Below, piece by piece: positions 33,571-43,959 of a DNA stretch of 64,000 bases (its first letter is position 1; each line of letters begins with the position of its first letter). The DNA comes from Haematobia irritans (Eukaryota; Arthropoda; Insecta; Diptera; Muscidae), in the NCBI RefSeq assembly GCF_050003625.1, contig NC_134398.1, forward strand, positions 78,586,003 through 78,650,002, read 5' to 3'. The notes under the pieces were generated by a model. That model was not told the DNA's origin. It saw nothing but the letters and a program-made list of their open reading frames with translations, and ran no database searches. The translations under genes and the position numbers were made by a program.

Positions 33571-34220
33571 CAGGGCTGCCAATAAAAGTTTAAGAAAAAT
33601 CGTCACTTTTTCTCGAAAAATCGTCATAATCGGCACTTGCATTATAAAAATCGTCCAAAAATCGGTAATTTAAATGATATTAAAATAAATGCATCCAGAT
33701 TTTATATCCTAACCTACATAGTGTTTGGGGAATAATAACTTTTATTGACTTTAGACTCCATAAAACATATTGATCGACTCAGAATCACCTCCAGAGTCGA
33801 TCTATTCGTATTCGTCCGTTCATCGGTCGGTCTGTCTATGTATTGTTCGCAGGATTCCGGTCTTAATTATTTTGGTGAAACTTGGTTCAGTGCTTTTTGG
33901 GCACAAGGACGAACTCCATTGAATTTGGAAAAAATCGGATCACATTTAGATATAGCCCCCATATATAGGCATCGCCCGATTTCAACAAATGGGTTTGTAT
34001 TGAGCTAAATAAGTCATCTTCAAATTTAATACAAGGTAATTAAGTAACCTTAAAGTAAGCAAAATTTAATCGAAATCGTTTAAAATTTCGAATTCGCTCG
34101 ATTTTTCCAAATTTTTGAACCGAGTAAATATCGTCATTTTCGAGGCAAAAATCGGAAACTGCTATTTTTTGAGTCAAAAATCGTCAAAATGCCGATAAAT
34201 CGGCAAAATTGGCAGCCCTG
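33571..34220. mobile_element. Non-autonomous hAT element H2, inside H1
   Basis: Ends CAGGGCTGCCAATAAAAG and ATTGGCAGCCCTG, flanked by the 8-bp duplication CTGAGTAC (33563-33570, 34221-34228). Repeated AAAAATCGTCA words fill its arms. An R2 fragment is nested inside. Non-coding. Confidence 0.9.
33695..34125 (+). mobile_element. R2 fragment inside H2
   Basis: It contains ATATCCTAACCTACATAGTG, a degenerate R2 hairpin, TTGATCGACTCAGAATCACC, CGTCCGTTCATCGGTCGG and GGATCACATTTAGATATAGC, in R2 order. Its 3' end is missing. This is the third level of nesting (H1 > H2 > R2). Confidence 0.75.
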
Positions 34221-34669
34221 CTGAGTACACTTCAATAAGAGAGAAAGAGGAATATGTGTTTGTTGGTAGTGAAGACATCAGAGTAGTAACACGAAGTTAC
34301 TCGTGGCTTTTGGTGTTCATTAAAATGTGTACCAATTGTTTTGCGACTCTCTCAAATAGATGTACTCATTTAGCAAGTACACGTGTACTCTGCATTTACA
34401 AATGGAATTGTGCAGACCCCTAGTCAAGAGACTGAAATTTAAAGAAAATAAAATTTTGACAAAATTTTCTATATAAATAAAATTTTGCAAAAATTTTCTA
34501 TAGAAATAAAATTTTGCAAAAATTTTCTATAGAAATAAAATTTTGCAAAAATATATAGAAATAAAAATTTGCAAAAAAAGAACCTGCCTAATTCAGCGAT
34601 GGAAACAATAAAGAGATATTTCCAAACGTGCATGTTCTTTTAAAAATTTTGGTCACTTTGCCAGTTACT

Positions 34670-35628
34670 CAGGGATGGAAGATACAATTTTTAAGAAAGT
34701 ACAAAAAAGGTATTTTTTGAGCGGAAAGGTACTTTTTACTAAATTTCAACAAAGATTTCACTGGAAGATTATTGTCAAGAGACTGAAATTTAAAGAAAAT
34801 AAAATTTTGACAAAATTTTCTATATAAATAAAATTTTGCAAAAATTTTCTATAGAAATAAAATTTTGCAAAATAAAATTCTATAGAAAAAAAAATTTGCA
34901 AAATTTTTTCTATAGAAATAAAATTTTGCAAAAATTTTTACAAAATTTTCAATTGAAATAAAATTTTGTCAAAATTTTCTATAACAATAAAATTTTGCAA
35001 AAATTCTATATAGAAATAAAATTTTGATAACATTTTCTACCGATAAAATTTTGACAAAATTTTCTACATAAATAAAATTTTGCAAAAATTTTCTATAGAA
35101 ATAAAATTTTGCAAAATAAAATTCTATAGAATAAAAATTTTGCAAAATTTTTTCTATAGAAATAAAATTTTGCAAAAATTTTTACAAAATTTTCAATTGA
35201 AATAAAATTTTGTCAAAATTTTCTATAACAATAAAATTTTGCAAAAATTCTATATAGAAATAAAATTTTGACAACATTTTCTACCGAAATAAAAATCGAT
35301 AATATAGAATCGCATTCTATTTTCGACTAAAACATTCTTCATGTTCAATAAAATACTGTGTTTGACTATGTCTTTTACAAAATCGAGATTTTCTTCCCAC
35401 ATGAACATGTTTGTTTTGCCATATTTGTAAAAGACTATTAGCAAATAAGGTTGATAAAGACTTTCTCAAAATATTAAAATATTTTGTCAAGGCTATTGTA
35501 CCATAAATCTGATATCGACGCAAAAATGTCTAGACAAAATGTACTAAATCATTCACAGGGGTACTACGGTAGTGACCGGGGTGAAAAAGTTTTGAAAAAG
35601 TACTATAGTACTGCATTTTCCATCCCTG
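34670..35628. mobile_element. Non-autonomous hAT element H3
   Basis: Ends CAGGGATGGAAGATAC and GCATTTTCCATCCCTG, flanked by CAGTTACT (34662-34669 and 35629-35636). The interior is largely an expanded AT-rich minisatellite plus GGTACTTTTTACTA and GTACTACGGTAGTGACC near the two ends. No transposase. Confidence 0.9.
34790..35280. repeat. AAAATTTTGC / CTATAGAAATA minisatellite with a higher-order unit
   Basis: About 22-26-bp units are grouped into a larger block of about 248 bp: 34800-35040 and 35050-35285 match almost throughout, including the rare spacers TTTACAAAATTTTCAATTG and TCTATAACAATAAAATTTTG. Confidence 0.85.
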
Positions 35629-35823
35629 CAGTTACTACGTGCTCATCCGAACGCTCATTTTCAACAATGAAGAGATTAAAGACGTATCTTAGAATTCGAC
35701 TAGCGAGAGTAGACTCAAAGGATTGGCATTAATGTCGGTTTATCGCCGAATAAATGTGCCGACTGAAGAAATCATTGATTTATTTGGTGCCCAAAAAGCC
35801 CGTCGACTCAATTTAATATTATA

Positions 35824-37420
35824 ACAAGTATATACGGCCGTAAGTTCGGCCAGGCCGAATCTTATGTACCCTCCACCATGGATTGCGTAGAAACTTCTAC
35901 GAAAGACTGTCATCGACCAATTTCAACTCACATGGTTATTAAATATCATATGCTACCACCACGTTCCAAATTTCAACCAGATCGGATGAATTTGCTTCTC
36001 CAAAAGGCACCGGAAGTCAAATCTGGGGATCGGTTTATATGGGAGCTATATATTATTATGGGCTGATAGGAACCAATTCCTGCATGGTTGTTGGATACCC
36101 TATACTAACATCACGTACCAAATTTCAACCGAATGGGAAGAATTTTGCTCTTCCAAGGTGCTCCGGAGGTCAAATCTGGGGATCGGTTTATATGGGGCCT
36201 ATATATAATTATGGACCGATATCGACCAATTTTTGCATGGGTGTTTGAGGCCATATATTAACATCACGTACCAAATTTCAACTGAATCAGATGAATTTTG
36301 GTCTTCTAAGAGGCTCCGGAGGTCAAATCTGGTGATCGGTTTATATGGGGGCTATATATAATTATTGACCGATATGGACCAATTTTTGCATGGCTGTCAG
36401 AGACCATATACTAACACCATGTACCAAATTTCAGCCGGATCGGATGAAATTTGCTTCTCTTAGAGGATCTGCAAGCCAAATCGGGGGATCGGTTTATATG
36501 GGGGCTATATATAATTATGGACCGATGTGAACCAATTTTTGCATGGTTGTTAGAGACCATATATTTACACCATGTACCAAATTTCAGCCGGATCGGATGA
36601 AATTTGCTTCTCTTAGAGGCTCCTCAAGCCAAATCGGGGGATCGGTTTATATGGGGGCTATATAATTATGGACCGATATGGACCAATTTTTGCATGGTTG
36701 TTAGAGATCATATACTAACACCTTGTACCAAATTTCAGCCGGATCGGATAAAAATTGTTTCTCTTAGAGGATCTGCAAGCCAAATCGGGGGATCGGTTTA
36801 TATGGGGGCTATATATAATTATGGACCGATGTGAACCAATTTTTGCATGGTTGTTAGAGACCATATACTTACACCATGTACCAAATTTCAGCCGGATCGG
36901 ATGAAATTTGTTTCTCTTAGAGGCTCCTCAAGCCAAATCGGGGGATCGGTTTATATGGGGGCTATATATAATTATGGACCGATATGGACCAATTTTTGCA
37001 TGGTTGTTAGAGATCATATAATAACACCATGTACCAAATTTCAGCCAGATCGGATGAAATTTGCTTCTCTTAGAGGCCTCGCAAGCCAAATTTGGGGGTC
37101 CGTTTATATGGGCGCTATACGAAAAAGTGGACCGATATGGCCCATTTGCAATACCATCCGACCTACATCAATAACAACTACTTGTGCCAAGTTTCAAGTC
37201 GATAGCTTGTTTCGTTCGGAAGTTAATGTGATTTCAACAGACGGACGGACGGACGGACGGACGGACGGACGGACGGGCGGACGGACATGCTCAGATCGAC
37301 TCAGAATTTCACCACGACCCAGAATATATATACTTTATGAGGTCTTAGAGCAATATTTCGATGTGTTACAAACGGAATGACAAAGTTAATATACCCCCCA
37401 TCCTATGGTGGAGGGTATAA
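35824..37420 (-). mobile_element. Helentron/DINE-like repeat R1, copy e
   Basis: ACAAGTATATACGG and the GTTCGGCCAGGCCGAA hairpin at the left (3') end begin directly at the stop of the hAT pseudogene. The core has units with TCGGGGGATC at 36481, 36634, 36785 and 36938 (steps 153, 151, 153). Nine GACG/GGCG units lie near 37241-37284, and the 5' hairpin ends GGAGGGTATAA at 37420. A 177-codon frame through the units (36847-37380) follows from the 51-codon period. Confidence 0.7.
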
Positions 37421-37938
37421 AAATAGATTTTAAAAGATGATGATGAGATAAAAAATTAGCTTGATGCAAAGATGGGCATGTTTGGCAAATTTTACAAAAA
37501 TAGCATTTATACAGCATTTAAACTTTTATATTATATCACATACACTGAAAAAACAGTAAACCCTTTTCCATTGCAAAATGAACTAAACTGTAGTAATATT
37601 GACCATGATTTAGCCCTTAAGATTTTTTCAACTTGTCTAGTTTATAATTTTCTTGAATTTTAGTTCATCTATAACATTGTAGTTTAGTTCATTTTTACAA
37701 CACCATAAGATTTATATACCCCTACCAAGTTAAAAAGTCAGTATTATTTTGGTTTACTTATTTTATTTTGTGAGAAACCCGATAATAAAAATTGGTTAAC
37801 AGTCTCTTTAAAATGTCGACGACTAAACTATTTTTAAATCAATCATTCCACAGTACAGATAAATTAAATAATTAAAGGAACAACAAACCGTTTTACTATT
37901 ATGAAAATTTTCATACATTAAAATTAAACGTTCTTTAA

Positions 37939-39123
37939 CCCTAAACAGCTTATCTACGTCTGAGAGACGTATGCGTTTTTTAGTTTTTCGCTCTCCCTCA
38001 TGAAAATGAGTACCAAAAATGTTATTTTTGGAAAGTTTAGTCAAAAACGTGTTTAAATGATAAGGATTCGTATATAGAATCGGTGCAAGTACAAAAATTT
38101 AAAAAAAAAAAATCACAAATTTTGTCCCCGTGATGACATGATACGTCTCACACACCGAAAGAATTCTCTTCGTTAATTTTACGAAGAATTCTTCATTAAT
38201 TATTCTTCCTGAATTCTTCATTAAAATAACGACATTTTCATTCATTTTCGTAAATTTTACGAAGAAAATTTAACGAATATACGAAACTTCTACGAAACAT
38301 TCTACATTAACTTTTCTTCGTAAAAAGTTCGTACTTTTAACGAAACTTTCTTGACATTTCATGAATTTTGTGAAGAAGTTTTTACGAAGTTTTTACGAAT
38401 ATTTTACGAAACATTCTGCGTTAAAATTTCTTCATAAAAAGTACGAAACAATTTCTTTGATATAACGAAGAAGTTTCATTGAAGTTGTAAAATTTCCGTT
38501 CGCGGCATTAAATTGTCTTTTATAATGTGCTTGAGTGTATTCCTTTATTCTATTTTTTATGCAAGTCTATGCTACCTCTCATTTGGGTGATAGCACGCTA
38601 TGAATAAAAGTGAAGCAATAAAACTAAAAATTATTCAAAAACTTAAGATGTAAAGTAGTGATGTAATTTTTCACACTTGCAACTACAACCAAATGCACTT
38701 TCGACTATAAATTTTTTTTATAAAAGTTCGAACATTTTTCAGAAAAAAGTACGAAATTTTTTCATAAAAAGTACGAACATTTTTCATAAAAACTACGAAA
38801 ATTTTTCATAAAAATACGAAACATTTTCATAAAAAGAACGAAATTGTTTCATAAAAAGTACGAAGATTTTTCATAAAAAGTACGAAGATTCTTCATAAAA
38901 AGTACAATTTTTTTCTTACAAACTACGAACATTTTGGAAGAACTTTTCTTCGTAAAAAGTACGAAATATTTCGTACTTTTAATGAAAAGTTTCTTTGGTT
39001 GTAAAACAATGACAAATTTCGTACTTTTAACGAAATTTTTCGTTATTTTTACGAAGAAAATTCTTTCGGTGCAGACGTATGTTTAGCTTATCCGTGACTT
39101 TCAGTAGGATAAGCTTTCTAGGG
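37939..39123. mobile_element. piggyBac-like element P1 in repeat E
   Basis: TTAA at 37935-37938 and 39124-39127 flank CCCTAAACAGCTTATC and GATAAGCTTTCTAGGG, 14 of 16 matching as an inverted repeat. The family hallmark is TTAA plus CCCT(A/T)GAAA-type ends. E copy 2 has the single empty TTAA at 4608-4611. A further short repeat (ACGTATG) lies inside each end. No transposase; most of the interior is a second nested element. Confidence 0.9.
38153..39071. mobile_element. MITE with CACCGAAAG ends nested in P1
   Basis: Ends CACCGAAAGAATTCTCTTCG and, reverse-complemented, CACCGAAAGAATTTTCTTCG are inverted repeats over about 33 bp. The interior (38700-38960) is a degenerate 20-22-bp repeat CATAAAAAGTACGAA, and the flanks are rich in TTTACGAAG palindromes, so the whole element folds back on itself. 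Flanking bases are CA on both sides rather than TA. Confidence 0.75.
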
Positions 39124-39758
39124 TTAAGCAAAAGTACTTTATTATAAAAACTTATGATGAAAGTTCTTAATACAATGTTTTTTTGTGAATAAAAATTATG
39201 ACCACGTGGAACAGAGAGTAGTTCATTTGAACTCTCTGTTTGGACATTTTGACTTATCCTTTTTTATTCATCGTAGGTAATTTTTTCACATACCTTGCTG
39301 GAAAAAAATGGAAACAATAATGAAAATTGTTAAAAATTAACACCATGTAATGAAATATAATTTTTAATTCTTCATTTTAGCTTGTAACTTACAATATTTG
39401 GGGAATTTTATCAAATGGTGTAAGGAATTTAACTTTTCTTTGGAAAACGTATCTCATAAAATTTGTACCTGAAACAATTAGAGAAATAATGAAGTATTCT
39501 AAATAAACTCATAAAACTGTGTTGTTATCGATGTGAAAGATATAATAAAATAAATATTCTAGTTGAAAGAAAGCCAACGTTTTAATATAAAACTTACCAA
39601 TTCTCTATTAAATTGTACGCTGAGGGGAAATATAAAAAGTTGTCCAAATTTATTTGGGTTACTCTGAAATTAAATATTTATTTTTTACATTAAATAAAAT
39701 TATTAAATAGGTTTTCAAAAAATAATAATATGCATAAAAAACCAAATATTCTTGATAT

Positions 39759-40038
39759 CCCTAGACAGTCATCATTCGTCAAAATGACGACACGTAATTT
39801 CATTTTCGATTTAAAATGCATTTTAGTCTATTGGGAAATGGTAAATTTAAGTTATACTAATTCGACCGTTTTGTGAATTTTTGTTTTATACTACTTAAAA
39901 CCAAATTTAGTAAGAAAATAAATTCAAGTTTGGTTCACTTTTCGCTCACGATGAACATTATAGCGTCTTGAAATCAGCCGTAGTCAAAATGACGAAGGAT
40001 GACGTTAATGTACAAAAAATAAGGATGACTGTCCAGGG
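39759..40038. mobile_element. piggyBac-like MITE P2 in repeat E
   Basis: 280 bp with CCCTAGACAGTCATCATTCG at the left and ATGACTGTCCAGGG at the right, then TTAA at 40039-40042. The left TTAA has become ATAT. E copies 1 and 2 keep the undisturbed TTAA at 1265-1268 and 4025-4028. Both ends also repeat GTCAAAATGACGA. Non-coding. Confidence 0.85.
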
Positions 40039-40640
40039 TTAAAAGAAAGTTAAAGAATCCTTACCAATTCACTATTAAATTACAGGCAAAGGAGTACTAA
40101 AAATTTGTCCAAATTTTTAAGGGGTTATTCTGAAATTAAATATTTATTTTACATTAAAAATATTACATTGGTTTCCAAAAAATTTTATTAAGAAATACTA
40201 AAATAAGGTATTAAAAACCTGTAATTTGGTGATAAAAATGTCATAAAAACGTAAATATTCTAGTCGAAAAAAGGCAATTTTTAAAAGAAAACTTACCAAT
40301 TCTCTATTTTTTAAATTTGTGCGAATCCATCTGTATATGCTCTGAAATTAAATATTGTTTTTACAACAAAGAAAAACATTACACTGATTTCCAAAAAAAT
40401 TAATTAACAAATAATAATATACATAAAAAATATTATTTTTAAAAGAAAGTCATATTAAAAAAATACTTACCAATTTATGAATAAACTATGCGCTGAGATA
40501 TAACAAAAATTTTCCAAATTCATCTGGAATTGAATATTATTTATTTACATAGAATAATAAAAATTGCAATACACTTTCAACATACTTTCCTAAATATTCT
40601 TAATAACTTTTTTCTAAACTACTGATAAAATATTAATAAC

Positions 40641-41691
40641 TTTCATTTAAAAGGTTTAATTATAAAACACAAATATAAACAAAATCCAAAATATTCCACG
40701 TCTTTATATTCCCTTGTTGCATACCAGCTAAAAAGATGCAACAGCCCACGCCAACTATACAACTGAAGCATGCCAAACAAAACCAAGCAAAGCCAAAACA
40801 TTCATACAACAACAAAAACACATGTGCCTTTATTGAAAACAACACCTCATCCAGCCAAATAAACCATCCGCGAATAACAAACACACACACAAACCACTAA
40901 ATGGACAAAAATAAAAACAACCCCACACTCATGTATACACAACAAAACTCAAGTAACATCATCTTTACATTAATCACATTCCACTATGCCGATAAAGATC
41001 TCTGTACTATGCATTAGTTCATAGCATCTGCTGACAAAATTTTCATGAAATGTTGTCTACCATTTTTGACGAAAATGTCTATAAATTTAATTACATGTGA
41101 ACTAAAAATATTTCATTGGGTAATTTTTTACCAACAATTATTAACTATAGGAATTGTCAGAATGAAATTCCTATCCACTTTCAAGTTCATTTTTCGTAAA
41201 AAAATATTTTCTCATACAAAAAAATCTTATAGTAAATTGCACTTATTATTTAGAAAATACTTTACATTTCACAAGTAGTTTTATAGCATGACAAACGAAT
41301 TTTAACTACCAGTTAAGTTAAGTTTTTTAAGGAAATTTCCATGAACTAAACGATTGCTACTTAGAATTTGTAAAATTTCCTTTCGAGTAGTTAATTTTCG
41401 TTGAAGATACGAAAAATGAACTAAAATTCTGGAAAATTCTTGTAATAAATTATTGTAAAAATCTTCTTAAATTTACGAGACACTTTTTTTTCTGTGTACG
41501 TACAAAATTTAATTCACTTGTAGACTAACGGCGATATGTCAAATTTTTCAAGCTAAATGAAAATAATGTATTTATAATAACTAAATGAAAACCAAAAACA
41601 AAGTATTATACATATTATAACTGTTTATAGACAATAATAATAAACGTTTCTACTACTAGATTACCACAGACCACGGGGAATAAACGATATA
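40641..41691. other. AC-rich and AT-rich DNA without recognised genes
   Basis: 40650-41000 is rich in ACAACAACAAAAAC-type words and unlike its surroundings; 41020-41500 is AT-rich and finishes with TTTTTTTTCTGTG then TA, a MITE-like end without a found partner. No frame over 77 codons. Confidence 0.3.
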
Positions 41692-41930
41692 TAGATTTCT
41701 ACACTGATGGCTCCAACTTGGATGAACAAGTGGGTTTCAGAGTATATTCTAAAGACCTGGAACTTCTAATAGCGAAAAGATTACCTAATCACTGTAGTGT
41801 TTTTCAGGCTGAAATATTAGCAATAAGAGATGTGGCGAATTGGCTGAGAAGTAATGTTCCAACAAATGTTAGCGTTAATATATACTTAGACCAGAGCTTC
41901 CCAACCCAATTTGCTTCGCGCCCCCTAGGT

Positions 41931-42275
41931 TAGGTTAGGTTATGTGGCAGCCCGATGTATCAGGCTCACTTAGACTATTCAGTCCATTGTGATACCACAC
42001 TGGTGAACTTCTCTCTTATCACTGAGTGCTGCCCGATTCCATGTTAAGCTCAATGCCAAGGGACCTCCTTTTTATAGCCGAGTCCGAACGGCGTTCCACA
42101 TTCCAGTGAAACCACTTAGAGAAGCTTTGAAACCCTCAGAAATGTCACCAGCATTACTGAGGTGGGATAATCCACCGCCGAAAAACTTTTTGGTGTTCGG
42201 TCGTAGCAGGAATCGAACCCACGACCTTGTGTATGCAAGGCGGGCATGCTAACCATTGCACCACGGTGGCTCCCA
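41931..42275 (-). mobile_element. tRNA-derived SINE inside H5
   Basis: Read on the minus strand it starts GGGAGCCACCGTGGTGCAAT with an A-box-like GGTTAGCATGCC, then B box GGTTCGATTCC, a 250-bp body with GGTGGATTATCC and TCAGTAATGCTGG, and ends in (TAACC)n at 41930-41950. The tRNA head supplies an internal pol III promoter; it would rely on an autonomous non-LTR element. A second copy lies at 60316-60597. It appears full length. Confidence 0.85.
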
Positions 42276-42733
42276 CTCGCGCCTCCTAAAAATGTATCAA
42301 TTTCGTTGCGCCCTCTCAAATTAAACAAATTTTGTTTACCCCAACAAACAGAAATAAATATTAACAAAAGCTGAAAATATGATTAACAATAATTAATTAA
42401 ATAATTAAAAATAAAAATTTTAATGAATATTAATATAAAAGAGTTTATCAATTAGTGGGAAATTTGGCAATTGTTCCTTTCATTAGCAAGATTTTTAATA
42501 TTTGGTACTATTACTGATAAAGTACGCCTTAAATCAGTTTCAACATGAAGGCAAGACAGATATTTTGAGTTTATGTCTAAAAGTGACGAAAACGGTTTCA
42601 AAAATTTTAAAAAGTGTGAATACAAAATTGGGTACTGGTTCTGATATTTTAGCAAGAAATTTAGCCGTTGCAAATAAAGTAAACGACTAATAATGGAAAA
42701 CCTACAACAAATTATAGAATTGCATGTAACTTC

Positions 42734-43488
42734 CATAAGCGTAGGAAGGCCTCTGGGGAGGGGGCTTAGACCCCCCCAGAAAAATTTTAGCCCCCCCAGA
42801 ATTTGAAAACCTATTTACGATTTTCCATTTTTATAAAAAATAAACAAGCCCAGCCAAAAAAGCGTCGCCAAAAAAGTAATGAAAATGATCTTTTTGGATC
42901 CGGAAGTGGTGCAAAATTGGCGAAGAAGCGTTGAATTTAACATGGGCTTGTCATAGGACGGAAGTCCTCCATTTCAACAACCGTTGCACTGAATTTGCAT
43001 CACTTCTTTAGGTGTGATCCGAATTCAATGTTTTGAATGTAAATTAAAAAATTCTGTTATATTTTGTCAAATAAATAATTTTTATAATTTTTAATGGATT
43101 CTAATGCTTGTCGGAAACGTTTGACCTCAAATATTTTCAAAAATTCACAAGTTTTTCAGAATGGATTTAGAATTTTTTTCGACAAAATTTTAATTATTTG
43201 TACCATTTTATGAATTCTTACTTCGTTTTTAAGTTATTTGAAACAAAAAAATTAAAATTTCCCATTAAAAGTATGAAAAAACCAAGTTAAAAAAATTGAA
43301 TTTAAAGAACTTCCTGAGTAGTTAAAATAAAGAACATCATTGGGAGTACATCTTCTGGAAGTGCTTTTAAAGTTGTGTCTTTGGAAGAACTTCCAAATTT
43401 TTTATGAAATATAAATAAATGAAATATAAATTTTTAGCTAGGGGGGCTATAGCCCCCCCCCTAGGAAAATTGTCTAGCTACGCTAATG
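42734..43488. mobile_element. hAT element H4 inside H5
   Basis: Ends CATAAGCGTAG and CTACGCTAATG, flanked by GTAACTTC (42726-42733 and 43489-43496). Both subterminal regions have G and C runs (AGGGGGCTTAGACCCCCCC; GGGGGGCTATAGCCCCCCC) that can form strong hairpins. Inside is a CCCAGC-family MITE. No transposase. Confidence 0.88.
42848..43406 (-). mobile_element. MITE of the CCCAGCAAAAAA family inside H4
   Basis: Reverse orientation relative to 686-1226, similar throughout: CCCAGCCAAAAAAGCGTCGCC at the left and GAACTTCCAAATTTTTT at the right. It has an extra GATCCGGAAGTGG block. The terminal GCTGGG at the right has mutated. Confidence 0.8.
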
Positions 43489-43959
43489 GTAACTTCTTTT
43501 ATTTTCTCACTGTGGTTATAAATGAATATTTCGAAATGTACGAATGGCATGCTCTTTTGTAGTATATTATTGATGTTTTGTTAAACTTAACAATTAGTGT
43601 TGTTTTGACAAATTTAATGATACAAAAACTGCTCAACCAAAAATTACGCTGCGCCCCTCTCTCTGGAACCTCGTGCTGGCCCCTAGGGGGACGCGCCCCC
43701 ATTTGGGAAGCTCCGACTTAGACAGTCAACCTGCAATAAAATCCTTGGACTCTGTATTCCTTAACTCGAAAACGGCCATCGACTGCCTAAAAATCTCGAG
43801 ATAGCTGAGCAGTACAATATTCACCTAATATGGGAAAATACTGGGAGACTCCGAAGCGGATGGGTTGGCAAGGCTAGGAACTTCCTTCCATAATGCAGGG
43901 GAATTAGAATCTCTGGCTTGCAGCTCTTAACTTAAGCAGTCTGCTAATGTTTTTGTACT

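Larger units (their letters stand above)
33085..34422. mobile_element. Non-autonomous hAT element H1
   Basis: Ends TAGAGGTCTGCA and TGCAGACCCCTA form an inverted repeat, flanked by the 8-bp duplication GTCAAGAG (33077-33084 and 34423-34430), the hallmark of hAT. The duplicate of the target at 34774-34781 has GTCAAGAG once, an empty site. The interior includes a GAAGTGAAGAGAA / TTCTCTTCACTTCAC pair and element H2. No transposase frame; a second copy of its right end is at 28928-29116. Confidence 0.9.
32989..34576 (+). mobile_element. hAT H3, duplicated left part split by H1
   Basis: Bases 32989-33084 and 34431-34576 match the left part of H3 at 34670 onward (AGGGATGG, CAACAAAGATTTCACTGG, then the AAAATTTTGC minisatellite). 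H1 lies between, with GTCAAGAG on both sides. The right H3 terminus is missing from this copy. Confidence 0.7.
34577..35823 (+). pseudogene. hAT transposase C-terminal domain, interrupted by H3
   Basis: The parts before (34579-34669) and after (35629-35823) H3 make one domain: PNVHVLLK, ILVTLP, then the hAT dimerisation motif CSSERSFSTMKRLKTYLR, and after a frameshift MSVYRRINVPTEEIIDLF, ending at a TAA at 35823. The H3 target duplication CAGTTACT lies in the codons just after LP. An earlier in-frame stop and the shift show decay independent of H3. Only the last roughly 100 residues of the expected 600-700 remain. Confidence 0.85.
37553..40640 (-). repeat. Repeat E, copy 3 (inverted, diverged)
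   Basis: Reverse complement of 2831-4984: it starts CACTGAAAAAACAGT after TA and carries the exon-like units in reverse (AACTTACCAATTCTC at 39593, 40029-40076, 40290 and 40468). It is clearly diverged from copies 1-2 in bases and indels and contains two piggyBac-like insertions that they lack, while lacking the CCCAGC MITE that they have. The right boundary is vague. Confidence 0.8.
41892..43715. mobile_element. hAT element H5 in the RNase H
   Basis: Ends CAGAGCTTCCCAACCC and TTTGGGAAGCTCCG, subterminal GCGCCCCC / GGGGGACGCGCCCCC blocks, and the 8-bp duplication ACTTAGAC (41884-41891, 43716-43723). The interior holds a SINE and hAT H4 but no transposase. Confidence 0.9.
41692..43900 (+). pseudogene. 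Non-LTR retrotransposon RNase H, split by hAT H5
   Basis: The left part (41692-41891) encodes YTDGSNLDEQVGF, SVFQAEILAIRDVANW and SVNIYLD; the right part (43724-43900) continues with SQPAIKSLDSVFLNSKTAID and, after a shift, GDSEADGLARLG. These are the four RNase H motifs (the Asp of TDGS, the Glu of QAE, the Asp before SQ, and EADGLA) of I/R1/LOA-type non-LTR elements. H5 sits between IYLD and SQ with an 8-bp target duplication. Frameshifts show the domain is dead. Confidence 0.85.

Noticed and set aside
36847..37380. Long open frames (177 codons, and others at 10070-10522, 25901-26320, 18446-18922) as protein genes
   Set aside because: They run through R1/R2 tandem units and (GTCY)n blocks; the 153-bp period keeps the frame open by itself. 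No start context, homologue or splice structure supports a gene.
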